Source: Sedimentisphaerales bacterium (GTDB lineage: Bacteria; Planctomycetota; Phycisphaerae; Sedimentisphaerales; SM23-30). Taken from it: a stretch of 7,662 bases of DNA. This document shows positions 5,546 to 7,662 of the stretch, one piece after another. Position 1 is the stretch's first letter. The number at the start of each line of letters is the position of its first letter. The notes beneath the pieces are model-generated. The model was not told the DNA's origin. It worked only from the letters and a program-made list of their open reading frames with translations, and made no database searches. The position numbers and the translations under genes are program-made. The stretch spans positions 1 through 7,662 of the forward strand of contig DAOVXR010000074.1 in the NCBI GenBank assembly GCA_030636065.1. The letters are read 5' to 3'.

Positions 5546-6460
5546 ATGTCAACAATTTCTCGAATAATAAAAAACATAGTCTGGTCACAGAAATTGTTTG
5601 AGTTCTGGCAGAGGCTGGGAGTCAACATTACCAAAAAGCATTTTTACAGCCCTATACCTGACACAAGTGAACTCAAAAACAAAGTCGATTTATGGACAAA
5701 AAAATCGGAACTGCCCGGCATTGACATAAATCTCGAAGGACAGATGAATTTCCTCGAGCAGATTTTCCCGTCATACAAAAACGAATTCAACTTCCCGATC
5801 GATAAGACGGAAAAACCACACGAATACTACCTTAATAACGCGGCATTCGGGCTGGAAGACGCGACGGTTCTGCATTGTATGATCCGGCATTTTCAGCCTC
5901 GAACCATTATCGAAATAGGTTCGGGCTATTCAACCTGTGTTTCGGCCAGGGCCTGCCTGATGAACCAAAAAGAGGGGCATCCGTGTAAATTGACGTCGAT
6001 TGATCCGTATCCGCGTAAGACACACAGGGAAGGCTTCGCAGGGTTAGATGCTCACATAGCTAAAAAAATCGAGGACGTCGAAACGGATTTTTTTGAAACA
6101 TTAGAGGGAAATGATATATTGTTCATCGATTCCAGCCATATAGTGCGAACGGGAGGAGACGTGAATTTTCTGTTCCTGGAGATTCTGACCCGGCTGAAAA
6201 AGGGAGTTATCGTCCACATACACGATATATTCATTCCTTTCGAGTATCCCAGAAAATGGGTCATAGATAACCAGACTTTTCTGAGCGAACAGTATCTGCT
6301 TCAGGCTTTTTTATGCTTTAACAAATCATTCGAAGTGCTTTTCGGCAACCATTTTGTAAAAACGACGTACCCGGAAAAAACGCGGTCGTTGTTCGTACCG
6401 CCGAAAGGTTATCATGAACGATTATTCTCCACCAGTTTCTGGATCAGGCAAATTATTTGA
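5546..6460 (+). CDS. Class I SAM-dependent methyltransferase
   Basis: A predicted soluble methyltransferase of 304 residues; the acceptor is unknown. A family-specific N-terminal half (1-118) precedes a Rossmann-type SAM domain. This domain has the glycine-rich motif I IIEIGSGYST (121-130), motif II acidic residue Asp153 in LTSIDPYP, ILFIDSSH (191-198) and VHIHDIFIPFEYP (223-235). The last resembles Methyltransf_24-like proteins, where the HD pair is conserved. There is no signal peptide or membrane segment. The ATG follows the gamma-subunit stop by one base, with GGAG (5533-5536) nine bases upstream, so it is almost certainly on the same transcript. Its composition is slightly more A-rich than the oxidoreductase genes. 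Such proteins often act on sugars or small metabolites, but a role with the oxidoreductase cannot be inferred from sequence alone. Confidence 0.85.
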   Translation: MSTISRIIKNIVWSQKLFEFWQRLGVNITKKHFYSPIPDTSELKNKVDLWTKKSELPGIDINLEGQMNFLEQIFPSYKNEFNFPIDKTEKPHEYYLNNAAFGLEDATVLHCMIRHFQPRTIIEIGSGYSTCVSARACLMNQKEGHPCKLTSIDPYPRKTHREGFAGLDAHIAKKIEDVETDFFETLEGNDILFIDSSHIVRTGGDVNFLFLEILTRLKKGVIVHIHDIFIPFEYPRKWVIDNQTFLSEQYLLQAFLCFNKSFEVLFGNHFVKTTYPEKTRSLFVPPKGYHERLFSTSFWIRQII

Positions 6461-6473
6461 CAGGGTGTAGCGG

Positions 6474-7277
6474 ATGAGTTTTATTAAAGAAACCGGCAGA
6501 TTTCTGATGAAAACGGGCCTTTCGCCTATGTTTCGTATCAAACAGAAGGATTTCGTTCTGAGATTCTATCCTTCGAGTATTTCGCTGATATTATGGGTGG
6601 ACTACCACCGCCGCCGGACGAGCTATCTCACTGATGAGAATTTTTTCAGGTCATATCTGCAATCGGGTGATGTAGTCGTCGATGTCGGAGCAAACATCGG
6701 TTTTTTCTCACTGATGTCCGCTGCGTTAGCCGGCGAAACAGGCAGAGTCTATGCTATCGAGGCCCATCCGAAAACATACGAATATCTTCAGGGCAATATC
6801 GCTGCCAACAAATTCGAGAATATTTCCGCGTACAATCTGGCACTGGGCAGTCGCGACGGCAAGGTACATTTTTCCGACCAGAGCAGGGACGACCGCAACT
6901 CCGTTGTTCAGGACGCTGACGGCGTAGAAGTTACCATGGCCCGCTTAGACGACATCGGCATAACGAACGATCATATAGATTTGCTGAAAATCGATGTGGA
7001 GGGCTATGAAAAATTCGTTATGGAGGGCGCTGCGGACATTCTTTCGCGAACAAAGTGCGTTTATTTCGAATCGCATGATGTCGCTCTATCGGAATTCGAC
7101 TGTACCGCTACGGAGTTGATCCGAACATTGATCGATCAGGGATTCGCTATATATCGAATTCAGGACGATATGGTAGTTCCCGTTCCTGAAGACCACCAGT
7201 CGCCTGTGTGTGAAAATCTGATTGCCGTACGCAGCATAGACGAGTTTTTATCGAGAACAAAACTTTCGCAAGCCTGA
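6474..7277 (+). CDS. FkbM family methyltransferase
   Basis: A 267-residue SAM-dependent methyltransferase of the FkbM family, usually an O-methyltransferase acting on polyketides, sugars or polysaccharide. The SAM site is clear: VVVDVGANIGFFS (67-79), AIEAHP (94-99) for the ribose-binding acidic residue, and the family hallmark DLLKIDVEGYEKFVMEGA (169-186). CVYFESHD follows (195-202). The N-terminal 60 residues include SISLILWVDY, a short hydrophobic patch too weak for a membrane helix. The ATG is 13 bases after the previous methyltransferase stop, with only a weak GGG-type site. It is the last gene of the operon, followed by a long intergenic region. FkbM genes often sit in surface-polysaccharide clusters, which would fit a kdsB neighbourhood, but the oxidoreductase in between makes that speculative. 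Confidence 0.92.
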   Translation: MSFIKETGRFLMKTGLSPMFRIKQKDFVLRFYPSSISLILWVDYHRRRTSYLTDENFFRSYLQSGDVVVDVGANIGFFSLMSAALAGETGRVYAIEAHPKTYEYLQGNIAANKFENISAYNLALGSRDGKVHFSDQSRDDRNSVVQDADGVEVTMARLDDIGITNDHIDLLKIDVEGYEKFVMEGAADILSRTKCVYFESHDVALSEFDCTATELIRTLIDQGFAIYRIQDDMVVPVPEDHQSPVCENLIAVRSIDEFLSRTKLSQA

Positions 7278-7327
7278 TTTTATTCACCTCATCCAGGCAT
7301 AAAAGCGTTAAATTTCACATAAAATCA
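7275..7327 (+). other. Inverted repeat at the 3' end of the operon
   Basis: TGATTTTAT (7275-7283), which includes the fkbM-family gene stop, pairs with ATAAAATCA (7319-7327), a 9-bp stem with a 35-base loop. It is AT-rich and lacks a following T-run, so it is a poor intrinsic terminator but might protect the transcript end. A second stem lies downstream: ATTTCCA (7352-7358) with TGGAAAT (7369-7375). Apart from these, 7278-7418 shows nothing recognisable, and no convincing reading frame. Confidence 0.3.
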
Positions 7328-7418
7328 AGGCTGTAGTTCAGCACACGCGGCATTTCCAGCCATCTGTGTGGAAATCTCATTCGTCATTGATTCATACTTA
7401 TAGAGAAGGACAGGGGGC

Positions 7419-7477
7419 AAAAAAACTGAAAAAAAACCGATATTTCTCTTGACAATAGTGAATGAAATTGATAGCAT
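7419..7477 (+). promoter_or_regulatory. Promoter with A-tract UP-like region for the last gene
   Basis: A perfect TTGACA (7449-7454) is followed by a 17-base spacer and TAGCAT (7472-7477; 4 of 6 to TATAAT). Two A-runs, seven at 7419-7425 and eight at 7429-7436, lie just upstream of the -35 box, the second roughly where an UP element would sit. Transcription would start near 7484, giving a leader of about 145 bases before the ATG at 7629. TATGAT (7479-7484) is a better -10 by sequence but its spacing from TTGACA (24) is too long. Confidence 0.5.
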
Positions 7478-7496
7478 TTATGATTGTTAAATTCGA

Positions 7497-7514
7497 GAAG
7501 CGTCATAACGCTTC
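7497..7514 (+). other. Leader hairpin 1
   Basis: GAAGCGT (7497-7503) pairs perfectly with ACGCTTC (7508-7514) around a CATA loop: seven base pairs near the expected 5' end of the leader transcript. No T-run follows, so it is not a terminator. Confidence 0.5.
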
Positions 7515-7530
7515 ATAGTTTCATTTCGGG

Positions 7531-7548
7531 CTTTTCTTCTTAGAAAAG
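7531..7548 (+). other. Leader hairpin 2
   Basis: CTTTTCT (7531-7537) pairs with AGAAAAG (7542-7548) around a TCTT loop, seven base pairs. It lies between hairpin 1 and the terminator-like stem, and could be part of a structured leader domain. Confidence 0.45.
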
Positions 7549-7564
7549 TGGAAGAGTGAGAGGG

Positions 7565-7589
7565 TTTGGCTTCCTGCCAGGTTTTTTTT
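7565..7589 (+). terminator. Terminator-like stem with T8 inside the leader (candidate attenuator)
   Basis: TTTGGC (7565-7570) pairs with GCCAGG (7576-7581), four Watson-Crick and two G-T pairs, around a TTCCT loop. Eight T (7582-7589) follow directly. This has intrinsic-terminator form but a short stem. It is downstream of the promoter at 7449 and 27 bases before the Shine-Dalgarno of the next gene, so it is placed to attenuate that gene rather than end the upstream operon, though it could also do the latter. Confidence 0.4.
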
Positions 7590-7628
7590 GTATGGAGTGT
7601 ATGCGCTCACATTTTAAGGAGGACGGAA

Positions 7629-7662
7629 ATGATGCGAAAAGCTACTTTGATGTTGGTGGTGG
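7629..7662 (+). CDS. 5' end of a gene for a probable exported protein (cut by the window edge)
   Basis: AAGGAGG (7616-7622) is followed after six bases by ATG at 7629; a second ATG at 7632 has nine-base spacing and is also possible. Eleven codons are visible, reading MMRKATLMLVV: basic residues then a hydrophobic run, as at the start of a signal peptide or membrane anchor. The strong ribosome binding site and the promoter with A-tracts suggest a well-expressed envelope or secreted protein. The product cannot be identified from this fragment. Confidence 0.7.
   Translation, partial: MMRKATLMLVV

Noticed and set aside
7497..7548. Leader hairpins as factor-independent terminators of the upstream operon
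   Set aside because: Neither stem is followed by a T-run. Only the stem at 7565-7581 is, and it lies downstream of a new promoter.

Overview
The window looks like chromosomal DNA from a Gram-negative, anaerobic bacterium. A CMP-Kdo synthetase implies lipopolysaccharide, and a four-gene 2-oxoacid:ferredoxin oxidoreductase implies low-potential ferredoxin metabolism. The style of the metallophosphoesterase and of the small CCPRC protein suggests a Planctomycetota/Phycisphaerae-type genome to me. That assignment comes from memory of such sequences, not from a search.

Layout, left to right. (a) 1-186 is a divergent intergenic region: the leftmost three bases are the start codon of a minus-strand gene with a good ribosome binding site, and kdsB runs rightward from a GTG at 187. 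(b) 187-2312 holds kdsB and then a secreted calcineurin-like phosphoesterase, separated by a strikingly purine-rich gap. (c) 2322-2663 is a small minus-strand gene, convergent with the phosphoesterase, encoding a protein with a C-terminal CCPRC motif. (d) At 2664-2743 a near-consensus sigma-70-type promoter with a perfect 14-bp palindrome drives a rightward operon. The operon comprises a two-cluster ferredoxin (vorD-like), the alpha subunit (vorB/korA), the TPP-binding beta subunit (vorA/korB), the gamma subunit (vorC/korC), a class I SAM methyltransferase and an FkbM-family methyltransferase. (e) 7278-7628 is a 351-base intergenic region with A-tracts, a TTGACA promoter, two hairpins and a terminator-like stem with eight T. 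It leads into a gene at 7629 whose first eleven codons look like the start of a signal peptide.

Functionally, the core is a 2-oxoacid oxidative decarboxylation complex (2-oxoacid + CoA + oxidised ferredoxin to acyl-CoA + CO2 + reduced ferredoxin). The branched-chain (VOR) or 2-oxoglutarate (KOR) type is most likely. The two methyltransferases follow closely enough to share the transcript, but their substrates cannot be read from the sequence.

The least expected structure is a 172-base non-coding insert (4064-4235) between the alpha and beta subunit genes. It has imperfect 27-base terminal inverted repeats enclosing two tandem copies of a hairpin unit, whose stems keep their pairing while the upper stem and loop change. 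It may be a small non-autonomous mobile element, a structured intra-operon RNA, or both. The second notable structure is the leader of the last gene, which has the layout of an attenuator.
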